NCBI RefSeq assembly: GCF_030816915.1
Contig: NZ_JAUSYN010000002.1
Coordinates: 248,001 to 312,000 of the forward strand
Source: Streptomyces sp. B3I8
GTDB lineage: Bacteria > Actinomycetota > Actinomycetes > Streptomycetales > Streptomycetaceae
Direction: 5' to 3'
DNA: 64,000 nt
Of this stretch, positions 8,940 to 17,863 are shown piece by piece. How positions within the stretch are numbered: the stretch's first letter is position 1; every line of letters begins with the position of its first letter. The translations under genes and the position numbers were made by a program. The notes below the pieces were generated by a model that saw only the letters and a list, made by a program, of their open reading frames with translations, had not been told where the DNA came from and did not search any database.

Positions 8940-9823
8940 GAGCATTTTCAGCGTTGCTTCTCCAGGGTGAGGACGGCCTTGGTGATGACGCTCATGCGGT
9001 TGGGACTGATGCGGGATCTGCGGAAGATCTGCCAGGACTTCAGCCGTGCCATGCCACGTTCAACAGGTGCCCTGGCCGCAGACAGGGCCCGGTTGCTGGT
9101 CCGCTCGGTGAGGGTGAGTTCACCGCCCGGCGGGCGGCGCTTGGCGGTGGTGACCCAGTCGCCCGCACCGATGTAGGCCATGTCAGCAAGGATCGGGACG
9201 CCCTGGCGCGCACAGATCCGGAGGATCTGGTGGGTGCGGGCGGCCGTCAGGTCGTGGGTCCGGCCCGGCAGCGCCGGCGAGAGCCACAGAATCTCGCCGG
9301 CCGGGTCCGTGACGACCTGCACGTTCACCCCGTGCCGCTTGTGTTTCGAGGAGTAATCGGCCCTGCCGTCGCCGACGCGGTCGCACTCGGCGAGCGTGCC
9401 GTCCAGGAGGACGAAGTCCGGGTCGTGCGCGCGCAGCGTCTTCAGCAGGCCCGGTGCCTGCTCGGCGAGCAGACCCGTGACCGCGGTGACGTAGGCGTGG
9501 GCGGTACCGACGGATATACCGAAGGCTCCGGCGATACGGGCGAGGGTGTCGTGGCGACGCAGGTACACGAGTGCGACCAGCGCACGGCGGTGCGGCGGGA
9601 GTTTGCACCGCCGGTCACCCTCACGGGTGACGATGAGCATCGTGACCGACTCGACCACGGCGTGAGGCAGGTCGAGTACGGCAGGATACGGAACCAACAG
9701 GGCTCCTGTGCTGCTGAGTTGAGACGTCGAACACCTCCCTCAACGGCACGGGAGCCCTGTCCGTTGCGCACCCCAACCTCACACCACTCCGTCACCCGAT
9801 CGGTGGCCGTACTGAAAATGCTC
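8940..9823. mobile_element. IS5-superfamily insertion sequence, 884 bp
   Basis: The ends are exact 12-bp inverted repeats, GAGCATTTTCAG at 8940-8951 and its complement at 9812-9823. The element is flanked by direct AGT copies (8937-8939 and 9824-9826), a 3-bp target duplication. It carries one transposase gene reading on the minus strand. Intact ends, exact duplication and clean frame restoration suggest a recent insertion. Confidence 0.92.
8948..9697 (-). CDS. IS5-family DDE transposase
   Basis: A 249-residue transposase filling the insertion sequence. Residues 1-70 contain a helix-turn-helix ([20 protein letters not shown]). The DDE_Tnp_4-like catalytic core has the first Asp in [17 protein letters not shown], the second in [13 protein letters not shown] and the Glu in [17 protein letters not shown]. 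The sequence closely resembles the small transposases abundant in Streptomyces. It is in the opposite orientation to the gene it interrupts. No frameshift or stop is visible, so it may be active. Confidence 0.92.
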   Translation of the reverse strand: MVPYPAVLDLPHAVVESVTMLIVTREGDRRCKLPPHRRALVALVYLRRHDTLARIAGAFGISVGTAHAYVTAVTGLLAEQAPGLLKTLRAHDPDFVLLDGTLAECDRVGDGRADYSSKHKRHGVNVQVVTDPAGEILWLSPALPGRTHDLTAARTHQILRICARQGVPILADMAYIGAGDWVTTAKRRPPGGELTLTERTSNRALSAARAPVERGMARLKSWQIFRRSRISPNRMSVITKAVLTLEKQR

Positions 9824-10214
9824 AGTGAGCGGACCTCGATCGCGCAGGAAGTAGCCAAGGTGGCCCCGGCCGGCACCGCCGTGGTGAAGGCCTTCAACAC
9901 CATTTTCCGCAATGTCCTGGAGAGCGGCCGGCCCGACGTCTTCCTCGCCGGCGACAGCGCACAGGCCAAGACGGACGTGGCGAGGTTCGTCGAGAGCCTC
10001 GGGCTGCGCCCGCTGGACGTCGGCGGCCTCGGGATGGCGCACTGGCTGGAAGGAATGGGTCTGGTCACAGTGGGCCTCGCCCGCGACGGAGTCGGCCACT
10101 GGGACTTCTCGCTCGGCGTCGACGAGTTCACCGACTGAGCTTTCCCTCCCGCCGCGGCCCGCCGATGCCGTGGCCGCGACGTGGCGGTCGTCGTCGATCC
10201 GTCGGGCCCTGCCC

Positions 10215-10652
10215 TCAGCGCCGGCTGTTCGCCACAGCGGGCGCCTCCGGCATGTCGGCGTCGTAGGCGACCTGAGCCGCCTGGATCGTGCTCGTGTGGT
10301 GATTGACCCAGAGGACCAGCTCTCGAATGCGCGGGGCGATGTCTCTCCCCAGATCGGTCAAGTCATAGGTGACCTGCACCGGCACGGTAGCGGTGGCGGT
10401 GCGGCTGATGAGCCCGTTCCGAGTGAGGGCCCGCAGGGTCTGGGTGAGCATCTTCTCGCTGACGCCGCCGATACGGGCAGTGAGCTGCGCGAAGCGGTGC
10501 GGTCGTTCCTGCAGCGCGGTGATCACCAGAGCGGCCCAGCGGCTGGTGATGTCTTTGAAGATCGGCCTGGCCGCACAGTCGGCGGCGGAGACGTCGTGCC
10601 GCGAGTGCACCTGCTCCCGGTCGCCGGCAGCCGCCGTCGTGGATCGGTTCAT
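10215..10652 (-). CDS. HxlR-family winged-helix regulator
   Basis: A 145-residue product from ATG 10652 (MNRSTTAAAGDREQVHSRHD). The HxlR core is clear: PIFKDITSRWAALVITALQE, then RFAQLTARIGGVSEKMLTQT and LRALTRNGLISRTATATVPV, the winged-helix with the ligand/dimer helix at the end (VLWVNHHTSTIQAAQ). Cys residues near position 26 (AADCAARPIF) are in the position of the redox-sensing Cys in some HxlR proteins such as YodB, which raises but does not prove thiol sensing. It is divergent from the SDR at 10751, with a candidate operator between them. Confidence 0.88.
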   Translation of the reverse strand: MNRSTTAAAGDREQVHSRHDVSAADCAARPIFKDITSRWAALVITALQERPHRFAQLTARIGGVSEKMLTQTLRALTRNGLISRTATATVPVQVTYDLTDLGRDIAPRIRELVLWVNHHTSTIQAAQVAYDADMPEAPAVANSRR

Positions 10653-10664
10653 GAGGAAAGAGCT

Positions 10665-10676
10665 TACTAAAAAGTA
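10665..10676. promoter_or_regulatory. Candidate HxlR operator
   Basis: TACT-AAAA-AGTA forms a 12-bp palindrome in the 98-bp divergent region, extended by an outer AC on the right. It is 13 bp upstream of the HxlR gene start. Short AGTAC/GTACT-like palindromes are common for this regulator family. Confidence 0.45.
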
Positions 10677-10750
10677 CGTTCTTCCGACGGCTGGGCCTCC
10701 TGCATACCGTTTCCCGGGAAGGCAGTCAGCACCGAAAAAGGAGCGGATGA

Positions 10751-11500
10751 ATGGTCGACCTGGAAGGACGAGTCGCCCTGGTGACCGGAGGCGGCAAGGG
10801 CATCGGCCGGGGAATCGCATCCGCGCTCGCCGCCGGCGGTGCGGCGGTCGCGGTCAACTACGCGACCGACCGTACGTCCGCGGATTCCGCCGTGGCCGAG
10901 ATCATCAAAAACGGCGGAAAAGCCACGCCAGTGGCCGGCGACGTCGGAGATCCTGAGGACGTCGAGCGTATTTTCGCCGAAGCCAATGCCGCTTTCGGCC
11001 CCGTCGACATACTGGTGAACAATGCGGCGGTCTATTCTTTCCAACCCCTGGAGGACATCACGCCGAGCGAATTCGATCGGCAGTACCGAACCAACGTGCT
11101 CGGCGCATTTCTTACCTGTCAGGCCTTCGTCAAGCAGGTTCCCGGGGACGGCGGGTCGATCGTGAACATCGCGACCTCCGGAATCTCCAGCAACAGTCCG
11201 GGATCGGCCCTCCACACCTCCACCAAGGGGGCCGTCACCCAGCTGACCCGAGTCCTGGCCAACGAACTCGGGGCACGGAACATCAGGGTCAACGCCATAG
11301 CGGCGGGCGCCACCGACACCGAGGGCTCCCGGGCGGCCGGCCTCATCAACGAGGAGAGCGTCACCGCGGTGAGCCGCATCACGCCCCTGGGCCGTCTCGG
11401 GCAGCCGCAAGACATCGGTTCCGCGGTGGCACTCCTCGCCTCCGCGGACGCCGCGTGGATCACCGGAGACGTCGTCTTCGCCTCGGGCGGACTGCGCTGA
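10751..11500 (+). CDS. SDR-family protein with catalytic Tyr replaced by His
   Basis: A 249-residue SDR preceded by AAGGAG. The cofactor site is intact (VTGGGKGIGRGIASALAAGG), as are Asp (AGDVGDPEDVER) and the NNAA motif (DILVNNAAVYSF). The active-site segment reads NIATSGISSNSPGSALHTST followed by KGAV: Ser and Lys are present, but the Tyr of YxxxK is His. The C-terminus RLGQPQDIGSAVALLASADA and WITGDVVFASGG is standard. It is controlled probably by the divergent HxlR protein. With His in place of Tyr it may be catalytically altered or be a binding protein; the rest of the fold shows no decay. Confidence 0.85.
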   Translation: MVDLEGRVALVTGGGKGIGRGIASALAAGGAAVAVNYATDRTSADSAVAEIIKNGGKATPVAGDVGDPEDVERIFAEANAAFGPVDILVNNAAVYSFQPLEDITPSEFDRQYRTNVLGAFLTCQAFVKQVPGDGGSIVNIATSGISSNSPGSALHTSTKGAVTQLTRVLANELGARNIRVNAIAAGATDTEGSRAAGLINEESVTAVSRITPLGRLGQPQDIGSAVALLASADAAWITGDVVFASGGLR

Positions 11501-11643
11501 CCCGGACACCCTGCGCCGGCTCCCCACCGGGCACCCACACCCCGACCTGAGCCGACCGGCCCCGGACGCGAAGGGCGCCCGGGGCCGTCGGCCCGGCACG
11601 GCCCCGACACGAGGCCGTGATCGAGCGTCCCCCAGTGCGTGTG

Positions 11644-12471
11644 TCAGTCGCGCGCGAACGCGAGGAGGTCGGCGTTGAACCGCTCGGCGTATTTCGGCAC
11701 CATGGCCAGGCCGTGCGGTGCGCCCTCGTAGATTCTGTAGTCCACGTCCTTGACCAGCTTGGAACTCTTGTCCCCGGACGCCACGATGGGAACGATCTGA
11801 TCGTCGTCCCCGTGCACGATGAGCGTGGGCACGTCGATCTTCTTGAGGTCCTCGGTGAGGTCGGTCTCGGAGAAGGCCTTGACGCAGTCGTAGGCGCCCT
11901 TGATGCCCACCCCCATGCTCCAGAGCCAGAACTGGTCGCGAGTGCCTTGGGTGACCGTCGAGTCGTCGCGGTTGGCGCCGTAGAACGGACCGCTGAGATC
12001 CCGGTAGAACTGGGACCGGTCCGATGCGACGCCGGCGCGGATTCCGTCGAAGACGTCACGCGGCAGGCCCTCGGGGTTGGCCTCCGTCCTGAGCATCAGC
12101 GGCGGTATCGCACCGACCAGTACCGCCTTGGCGACCCGCCCCGTACCGTGCCGGCCGATGTAGCGGGTGACCTCGCCTCCGCCGGTGGAGTGGCCGACCA
12201 GAATGACGTCCCGCAGGTCGAGGGATTCGATGACTGCCGCGAGGTCGTCGGCGTACTGGTCGAGGTTGTTGCCGTCCCAGGGCTGGCCGGAACGTCCGCC
12301 TCCACGCCGGTCGTGGGCAATGGCGCGGAAACCGTTGTCCGCCATCACCTTCATCTGACCGTCCCAGGCGTCGGCGTTCAGGGGCCAGCCGTGGGAGAAG
12401 ACCACCGGTCGGCCCGATCCCCAGTCCTTGTAGAAGATCTGCGTCTCGTCGTTGGCGGTGACGAAAGGCAT
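11644..12471 (-). CDS. Alpha/beta hydrolase, non-heme chloroperoxidase/esterase type
   Basis: A 275-residue product from ATG 12471 ([20 protein letters not shown]). The oxyanion region is [16 protein letters not shown], the nucleophile elbow [14 protein letters not shown] carries Ser about residue 97, the acid is Asp in [10 protein letters not shown], and the His is in [17 protein letters not shown]. These are the marks of the cofactor-free haloperoxidase/arylesterase group of alpha/beta hydrolases. The physiological substrate is unknown; bromoperoxidase-like activity in this group is usually a side reaction with peracids. It faces the HxlR-SDR pair tail to tail, with about 140 bp between stops. 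Confidence 0.88.
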   Translation of the reverse strand: MPFVTANDETQIFYKDWGSGRPVVFSHGWPLNADAWDGQMKVMADNGFRAIAHDRRGGGRSGQPWDGNNLDQYADDLAAVIESLDLRDVILVGHSTGGGEVTRYIGRHGTGRVAKAVLVGAIPPLMLRTEANPEGLPRDVFDGIRAGVASDRSQFYRDLSGPFYGANRDDSTVTQGTRDQFWLWSMGVGIKGAYDCVKAFSETDLTEDLKKIDVPTLIVHGDDDQIVPIVASGDKSSKLVKDVDYRIYEGAPHGLAMVPKYAERFNADLLAFARD

Positions 12472-13058
12472 GACATCCCCTCTCGTGGTGCGTGAACTCA
12501 GCCTGATGACAGCGTTCAGTGCCCCAACCGGATGTCGAGTGCGAAGGCCGGGAAGCCGCAGAAGAGTAAGAGGACGACGGCATGACCAGTGACAAAGGGT
12601 GACCGGGAAGAGCACGTCCCGCACGTCACTCTACTGGAGCAACGAGGTCCCGTCTCGTTGAAAGCGCCCCTTCCTGACGGGGCCCCACCCGGCCGCCACA
12701 CACGCTGACGCAAAAGGTGAATTGCGAGAGAAGCGGACCGGGAACCGCGGCGACGCGCTCAACGACGCACCGTCGGCCGGTCATTCACACAGCGGAATGG
12801 AACCAGGGCGCAGGACAGCGGGTATTCCCGGGGTCGATGGAGAGGCTGATGGATGCACGTGACATCGAAGTGGCTGACGTGCGGCGACACTGCGGCGGGC
12901 GACAGAGCCGGACCCACGGCGAGGACCCTCTCCACGTCCACGTGGACGACGACCCTCTCCACGTCCACGTGGGCATGGAGCAGACCATGGACAGGGGTGG
13001 ACAGTCCTGAAGGACCGATCTCACGGAGCACGTGCGGAGCCAGTCCTCCACCGGCCGG
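12472..13058. other. 587-bp intergenic region with a short tandem repeat
   Basis: No gene with a recognisable protein pattern was found. The only structure is at 12924-12972, where a 22-bp sequence (GACCCTCTCCACGTCCACGT plus GG) is repeated with a 27-bp period; each copy contains the palindrome core CCACGTGG. The left end holds the promoter of the chloroperoxidase-like gene. Confidence 0.5.
12924..12972. repeat. Two-copy direct repeat, 27-bp period
   Basis: Bases 12924-12945 and 12951-12972 are identical 22-mers separated by 5 bp. Each includes CCACGTGG, so the region could bind a dimeric regulator, but no flanking gene start is close enough to make this clear. Confidence 0.5.
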
Positions 13059-13808
13059 TCACTTCGCCTGGGCGAGCAGGACCGCGTCGGGGCCGGCCGG
13101 GAAGCGGAGCTGGCCGGTCGTGTCGTGCGCGGCTCGCCAGACCGTCTCGGCGACGTCGCTCTCCTTGGTGAACAGAACCTGGCCCGTGAAGTCGGCCATG
13201 GCCTCCTTCGCCCATAGTGCGTAGGGCGCCGGGATCAACTCGTCCGGCGCGGCGCCCTTCGTCGCGTTGGCTGCGAAGTTCGTGGTCAGGCAGGCGCCGG
13301 GCTCGACCGTCTTCGCTCCCACGCCGAAGGGCGCGAGTTCGAGTGCGAGGGACGCGGTGAACCCTTCGACGGCCATCTTGCTGGCCTTGTAGACAGCTGA
13401 GAGCGGCATGTGGCCCAGCACCACACTGGAGGTCACGTTGACCACCACGCCGGAGCCGCGCTCGCGGAACTGGGGCAGCACCGCCTGTGTCGTCGCCATC
13501 ACGCCGAAGGTGTTGGTGTCGAAGACTTCCCGCACGCGGGACATGGGGGTTCCCTCGAACACTCCGAACGAGGGAATGCCCGCGTTGTTGACCAGGACGT
13601 CGACAGGACCGGCCGTCTCGAACGCGGCGACGATGGTCTCGGGCTCGGTGACGTCGAGCGGGATGACACGCAGTCGGTCCGACTCGGGCAGGATGCCGGC
13701 ACGCGGAGTGCGCATCGTGGCGATGACGTTCCATCCCTGGGAGTGGAAGTGGAGGGCGGTCTCCCGCCCATATCCGGATGACGCACCGGTGATCAGGACT
13801 GTCTTCAT
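13059..13808 (-). CDS. SDR-family oxidoreductase (AraC-linked)
   Basis: A 249-residue classical SDR from ATG 13808 (MKTVLITGASSGYGRETALH). Cofactor loop TGASSGYG, adenine-ring Asp (IPLDVTEPETIV), NNAG (DVLVNNAGIPSFGVFEG), catalytic Ser in VVNVTSSVVLGHM and YKASK at about residue 150 are all present. The long C-terminal part resembles the oxidoreductase/ketoreductase group that acts on hydrophobic ketones, but the substrate is not known. It lies directly downstream of the AraC gene on the same strand; a 70-bp promoter element (13877-13946), nearly identical to one before the ABM gene, sits in front of it, implying shared AraC control. Confidence 0.88.
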   Translation of the reverse strand: MKTVLITGASSGYGRETALHFHSQGWNVIATMRTPRAGILPESDRLRVIPLDVTEPETIVAAFETAGPVDVLVNNAGIPSFGVFEGTPMSRVREVFDTNTFGVMATTQAVLPQFRERGSGVVVNVTSSVVLGHMPLSAVYKASKMAVEGFTASLALELAPFGVGAKTVEPGACLTTNFAANATKGAAPDELIPAPYALWAKEAMADFTGQVLFTKESDVAETVWRAAHDTTGQLRFPAGPDAVLLAQAK

Positions 13809-13876
13809 GCTGGGATCCTCGCGAGATGGTGGGATCCGCGGTGGGCCAGGCTCTTTCCCGCCCCGCGGAGAACTAC

Positions 13877-13946
13877 TGATCCCATTGAATCGCGCTGACC
13901 TGCGCAAACAGTAGAACGATCCTCGCTTCCCCTTGCACGATCCTCC
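13877..13946 (-). promoter_or_regulatory. AraC-linked promoter element, copy 2 (before the SDR)
   Basis: Read on the minus strand, this 70-bp segment matches 14905-14974 without gaps at 59 of 70 positions, including the blocks GTGCAAGGGG, ATCGTTCTA and CGCAGGTCAG. It ends 68 bp before the SDR start. The conservation across a non-coding region implies a functional promoter/operator, most simply the binding site of the AraC protein encoded between the two copies. Confidence 0.7.
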
Positions 13947-13964
13947 TCCGTGAGGTTCTTCCGC

Positions 13965-14861
13965 TCAGGGCAGGACGCCCACCGGAGCGTCGCGGAGACG
14001 AATCGCGTCCCGGCTGGGGGGTGCGCCGAACTGGCGGCGGTACTCGCGGCTGAACTGCGACGGGTTGTCGTAGCCGACACGGTGGCCCACCCCGGTGACG
14101 TCACCGGGGTGGGTGGCGAGCAACAGCCGCGCTTCCTGGAGCCGGATCTGTTTCTGGAACTGGATGGGGCTCATCGCAGTCACCGCCTGGAAGTTGCGGT
14201 AGAAGGCGGAGACGCTCATGCCGGACAGGCGCGCCACGTCCTCGACCCGGAAGGGTTCCGCGTAGTGTTCGCGGATCCAGCGCACAGCCCGCGAGACATG
14301 GCTGAGGCCGCTGTCGGCGAGGCCGAGTTGACGCACCGTCGCACCCTGCTCGCCGGTGATCAGCCGCCATAGGATCTCGCGTACGACCAATGGGGCCAGT
14401 ACGGCGCGGTCGCGGGGCTCGTCGAGAAGGCGCAGCAGGCGGACCGCCGCGTCGAGCAGCGCGGGCGGGGCGTCGCTGACGGCGATGCCCGACGGAGTGC
14501 CCGCGCCGGCGCGGGGAATGTCGCCGGGACCGGCCCGCAGCAACAGTTCGGCGACGGCGGAGGGTTCCAGCGCGAGTCCGAAGCCGAGGGCCGGCCGCTC
14601 GGGGGCGGCCTGGGTGAACTGCCCGGTGACGGGCAGATCGACGGAGGCGACCAGGTACTGCCCGGCGCCGTATGTGAAGACCCGATCGCCCAGCGCGAGG
14701 CGTTTGGCGCCCTGGGCGATGACCGCGAGCACCGTCCCTGTCATGGCGGGTGCCGGCGGATCCGGCCGGTCGACCTTCGAGATCAGAACGCCGTCGATGG
14801 CCGTGGTCCAGTCCGTGCGGGCATGTCGGGCCAGCAGGGTGCGGAGTTCTTCGAGGCACAT
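13965..14861 (-). CDS. AraC-family transcriptional activator
   Basis: Start chosen at ATG 14861 (MCLEELRTLLARHARTDWTT), giving 298 residues; an upstream start at 14918 would add an unconserved 19 residues. The N-terminal AraC_N cupin-like sensor domain spans about 20-170 (VFTYGAGQYLVASVDLPVTG). The C-terminal double helix-turn-helix is VEDVARLSGMSVSAFYRNFQ and, ending the second helix, GYDNPSQFSREYRRQFGAPP. The gene lies between two inverted copies of a 70-bp promoter element, one facing the SDR and one facing the ABM gene, so it probably activates both. AraC_N regulators of this kind often respond to aldehydes or other small organic inducers. Confidence 0.9.
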   Translation of the reverse strand: MCLEELRTLLARHARTDWTTAIDGVLISKVDRPDPPAPAMTGTVLAVIAQGAKRLALGDRVFTYGAGQYLVASVDLPVTGQFTQAAPERPALGFGLALEPSAVAELLLRAGPGDIPRAGAGTPSGIAVSDAPPALLDAAVRLLRLLDEPRDRAVLAPLVVREILWRLITGEQGATVRQLGLADSGLSHVSRAVRWIREHYAEPFRVEDVARLSGMSVSAFYRNFQAVTAMSPIQFQKQIRLQEARLLLATHPGDVTGVGHRVGYDNPSQFSREYRRQFGAPPSRDAIRLRDAPVGVLP

Positions 14862-14904
14862 GCGTCCATTGCAGCACCCTCGGTTGTCCCGGCTCGCGCG
14901 GCCG

Positions 14905-14974
14905 GGAGGATTGTGCAAGGGGCAGCGAGCATCGTTCTAACGTTTCCGCAGGTCAGGGCAGTTGAATGGAATCA
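14905..14974 (+). promoter_or_regulatory. AraC-linked promoter element, copy 1 (before the ABM gene)
   Basis: This 70-bp segment in the AraC/ABM divergent region is 84% identical, without gaps, to the minus-strand segment 13946-13877. It ends 31 bp before the ABM gene start. Position, orientation and conservation point to an AraC-controlled promoter. Confidence 0.7.
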
Positions 14975-15005
14975 CTTCATTCCACCGACACAGGAGAAGA
15001 CTTCC

Positions 15006-15293
15006 GTGATTGCCACGCACGGCTTCCACGCCACCCTGACCGCCAGGCTTGGAATGGGCGACCGACTGGTCGAGCTGCTGCTGACCGGCCTGGACGAGGG
15101 CGGCCCCGCCGCGAGCGAACACTGCGTCGTCCACCTCGTCTCCCGCTCCGCGTCCGCCCCCGACGTCGTCCACATCATCGAGGGCTGGACCAGCGAGGAG
15201 GACCACCACCGCGTCTTCGCCGGCGCGGCCGCCCAGGCCGTCGTGGCCGGGATCGACGGACCGCCGGCCGAGGAGCTCCAGTACAGCGACTAG
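15006..15293 (+). CDS. Antibiotic biosynthesis monooxygenase (ABM)-like small protein
   Basis: GTG 15006 follows AGGAGAAG and gives 95 residues (MIATHGFHATLTARLGMGDR). The ferredoxin-like dimeric alpha+beta barrel pattern is visible: TLTARLGMGDRLVELLL, then CVVHLVSRSASAPDVVHIIE-like strands and EGWTSEEDHHRVFAG, close to the YgiN/ABM family. These act as cofactor-free quinol or polyketide monooxygenases or in detoxification of reactive quinones. It is downstream of the AraC-linked promoter copy 1 and is followed 145 bp later by an alpha/beta hydrolase, so a small catabolic or detoxifying unit with the AraC-linked SDR is likely (inference). Confidence 0.8.
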   Translation: MIATHGFHATLTARLGMGDRLVELLLTGLDEGGPAASEHCVVHLVSRSASAPDVVHIIEGWTSEEDHHRVFAGAAAQAVVAGIDGPPAEELQYSD

Positions 15294-15438
15294 ATCCCGG
15301 TCCACGGCAGGGCCGTCTTCTGAACCCCGGATCCCCCGCCCGTCGACCCGACGGCCCGCAGGCCCGTCGACGCCTGCCGAATCAGCCCCCTCCCCTGTCC
15401 CACCGTCCGGCACCGCCCGGCGACGAAAGGCAACGACC

Positions 15439-16428
15439 GTGACCACATCCCGCCCCGCCCTGGACCCCGAACTCCGTGAGCTTCTGGCCGACATACCGCT
15501 GATGCCCCAGCTCGACGCAGAGGGTCTCGCCCGACTCCGCCAGTTCCCTGCGACGCCCGTCGACTCCCTCCTCGCGCACCGGCAGGTCGAGCGGCGCGAG
15601 ATCACCGTGCCCGCCAAGGACGGCACCGCGATCCCCCTGTCGGTTCTCAGCCCCACGCGCACCGATCGCACCGACGCCGCACCCTGTGTCTACTGGATGC
15701 ACGGCGGCGGGATGGTCATGGGCGACCGTTTCTCGCAGCTCGACATCCCCCTGGAGTGGCTCGACGAGTGCGGCGCGGTCGTCGTCTCCGTGGACTACCG
15801 GCTCGCGCCGGAGGCCACCGGCACCACACCGGTCGACGACTGCTACCAGGGACTGCTCTGGGTCGCCGAACACTCCGCCGAACTCGGCATCGACCCGGCC
15901 CGGATCGTCGTCGCCGGGGCCAGCGCGGGCGGTGGCCTCGCCGCCGGCGTCACCCTGCTGGCCCGCGATCTCGGTACTCCGGCGATCGCCGCGCAGATAC
16001 TGATCTGTCCCATGCTCGACCACCGGAACACGAGCACCTCCAGCCACCAGTACACCGGCGAGCCCGGCGTCTGGACCCGCCAGATGAACGAGTTCGGATG
16101 GCTGGCCGTCCTCGGCGACCTCACCGGCGACGAGGTGCCGGCCTACGTCTCCCCCGCACTGGCCGACGATCTCTCGGGCCTGCCGACCACCTACATCGAC
16201 ACCGGCTCCGCCGAAGTGTTCCGCGACGAGGACGCCGAGTACGCCGGCCGCATCTGGGCGGCCGGCGGCCAGGCCGAACTCCACGTCTGGGCGGGCGGCT
16301 TCCACGGGTTCGACGCGTTGTGTCCGCAGGCCACCATCTCGGCCACGGCGCGTCGGACCCGCACCGACTGGCTCGCCCGACTCCTGCCCTCGAACGGCGC
16401 CGCCGCCTGGACAGCGCTCAGTACGTGA
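15439..16428 (+). CDS. Alpha/beta hydrolase of the hormone-sensitive lipase (HSL) group
   Basis: GTG 15439 follows CGAAAGG; the product has 329 residues. The HSL signature is complete: oxyanion motif CVYWMHGGGMVMGD, nucleophile IVVAGASAGGGLAAG (Ser about residue 160), acid in EVFRDEDAEYA and His in GGFHGFDAL. Such enzymes hydrolyse short acyl esters of varied alcohols; the true substrate is not visible. It follows the ABM gene in the same direction and may be in the AraC-controlled unit. Its end is about 135 bp from the convergent, broken P450 gene. Confidence 0.9.
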   Translation: MTTSRPALDPELRELLADIPLMPQLDAEGLARLRQFPATPVDSLLAHRQVERREITVPAKDGTAIPLSVLSPTRTDRTDAAPCVYWMHGGGMVMGDRFSQLDIPLEWLDECGAVVVSVDYRLAPEATGTTPVDDCYQGLLWVAEHSAELGIDPARIVVAGASAGGGLAAGVTLLARDLGTPAIAAQILICPMLDHRNTSTSSHQYTGEPGVWTRQMNEFGWLAVLGDLTGDEVPAYVSPALADDLSGLPTTYIDTGSAEVFRDEDAEYAGRIWAAGGQAELHVWAGGFHGFDALCPQATISATARRTRTDWLARLLPSNGAAAWTALST

Positions 16429-16563
16429 ACGGCGCCTCCAAGGGCGGCAGCGGGGCAGGGGCAGGCCACGCCCCGGTCGGGCCGGCCCGGCCCGACCGGA
16501 TGGGCCCGGATCTGGGCGCACCTGGGCGGACCTGGGGAGTTCACCGGAGGACGGGGTGCCCGC

Positions 16564-17787
16564 CTAGAGCGCCGGCTGTTGCGACCCGGGCCGCACGGGC
16601 AGGGTGACGAGGCCGCGCGAGCGCATGGACGCGCGGTGCCGCAGGTCCTGCGGAGGGCAGGCGAGTGTCAGGTCCGGGAAGCGGTCGAAGAGCGCGGTGA
16701 GTGCGACCGACGTCTCCATGCGGGCGAGCGGGGCGCCGAGGCAGTAGTGAATGCCGTGGCCCAGGGCGAGGTGCCCGGTGGCGTCGCGGGTGAGGTCGAG
16801 CCGGTCGGGCTCGGGAAAGCGGCGCGGGTCCCGGTGGGCGGCGGCAAGGGACAGCAGCACCGTCTCCCCCGCGGGCACGGTGACACCACCGATGGCGACG
16901 TCCTCCACGGGGAAACGCCGGACGGCCAGCGGCATCGGGCCGTCTTAGCGGGCGAGTTCCTCCACCGCCCCGTCCAGCAGAGCCGGATCCGCTCGCAGTG
17001 CGGCCAGTTGCGCGGGGTGGGCGAGCAGCGCGGCGACGGCGTTGCCGATCAGGTGGACGGTGTTCTCGTATCCGGCGACGAGGATGAGGAAGGCCAAGGA
17101 CATCAACTCGTCCTCGCTGAGGCGGTCCTCCTCGTCGCGTACGGCGATGAGTGCGGACAGCAGGTCGTCGCCCGGGTGCCTTCGCCTGTCCGCGACGAGG
17201 CCGGTGAAGAAGGCCAGCAGACGGCCGACGGCGTCGCGGGCCCGGGCCGGCCGTGTGGGGTCGGGTGCCATCAGCGCGTCGGTCCAGGCGCGGAAGTCGT
17301 ACCGGTTGTCCCCCGGGATGCGCAGGAGGTCACAGATGACGGTGATCGGCAGAGGGGCGGCGTAGGCGGCGATCAGGTCGAACTCCTCGTCGCCGGCGCA
17401 GGCGTCGAGGAGGAGTTCCGCGGTACGCCGGACGGGCTCGCGAAGCTCCTCGATGTGCCGGGGGGTGAACGCCCGGGAGACCAGCCTGCGGATCCGCGTG
17501 TGGTCGGGAGGGTCCATGTTCAGCAGGTTGGCGTCCAGCGCGGGCGGCAGGGCCATCCCGCGGTAGCCGCCGGGCGGGGCGTGGCGTTTGTCCAGGGACA
17601 GGCGCCGGTCGCCGAGGGCCTGCCGCACATCGTCGTAGCGGGTGACCAGCCAGGCGGGAAGACCGTCGGTGCCGGTGATGCGGTGCACCGGCCCTTCCTC
17701 ACGGAGGCGGCCGTAGACGGCGTAGGGATCGTCGAACAGCGCTGCGGGGTCAATGCCGCCCGTGGCAGGGGAAGTTGTCTCGCTCAT
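16564..17787 (-). pseudogene. Cytochrome P450 gene interrupted by an in-frame TAA
   Basis: From ATG 17787 (MSETTSPATGGIDPAALFDD) a bacterial class I P450 reads normally: I-helix AFLILVAGYENTVHLI and the K-helix ExxR as VEELAR. The next codon is TAA (16945-16947) where the family has a residue such as Tyr in ELLRYDGP. The same frame then continues DGPMPLAVRRFPVEDVAIGG, to the haem loop LALGHGIHYCLGAPLARME and stop at 16564. Everything else, including the haem Cys, is intact, so a single TAC-to-TAA change is enough to explain it. The haem loop has Leu in place of the first Phe. Either a recent nonsense mutation or a sequencing error. Confidence 0.88.
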
Positions 17788-17863
17788 GGGATCAGCCAAC
17801 CAGATCGCGCCTGCCCGGCCCCGCACGACAGCCAGGCACGGATGCCGTGCCGTGCCGAGCCGG

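Larger units (their letters stand above)
8628..10138 (+). pseudogene. NADPH-dependent F420 reductase-like gene split by an IS element
   Basis: ATG 8628 follows AGGAAGAG and opens with the Rossmann motif ITLLGTGNMARALGTLAVAG. The frame runs 104 codons to AGT at 8937-8939, is interrupted by 884 bp of insertion sequence, and resumes at 9827 (ERTSIAQEVAKVAPAGTAVV) to stop at 10138 (HWDFSLGVDEFTD). Removing the element and one copy of the AGT duplication restores a single frame of 207 residues, the usual size of the NADP/F420 oxidoreductase (NpdG/Fno-like) family. The insertion is between the cofactor-binding half and the C-terminal half, so the gene is inactive as it stands. Confidence 0.9.
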
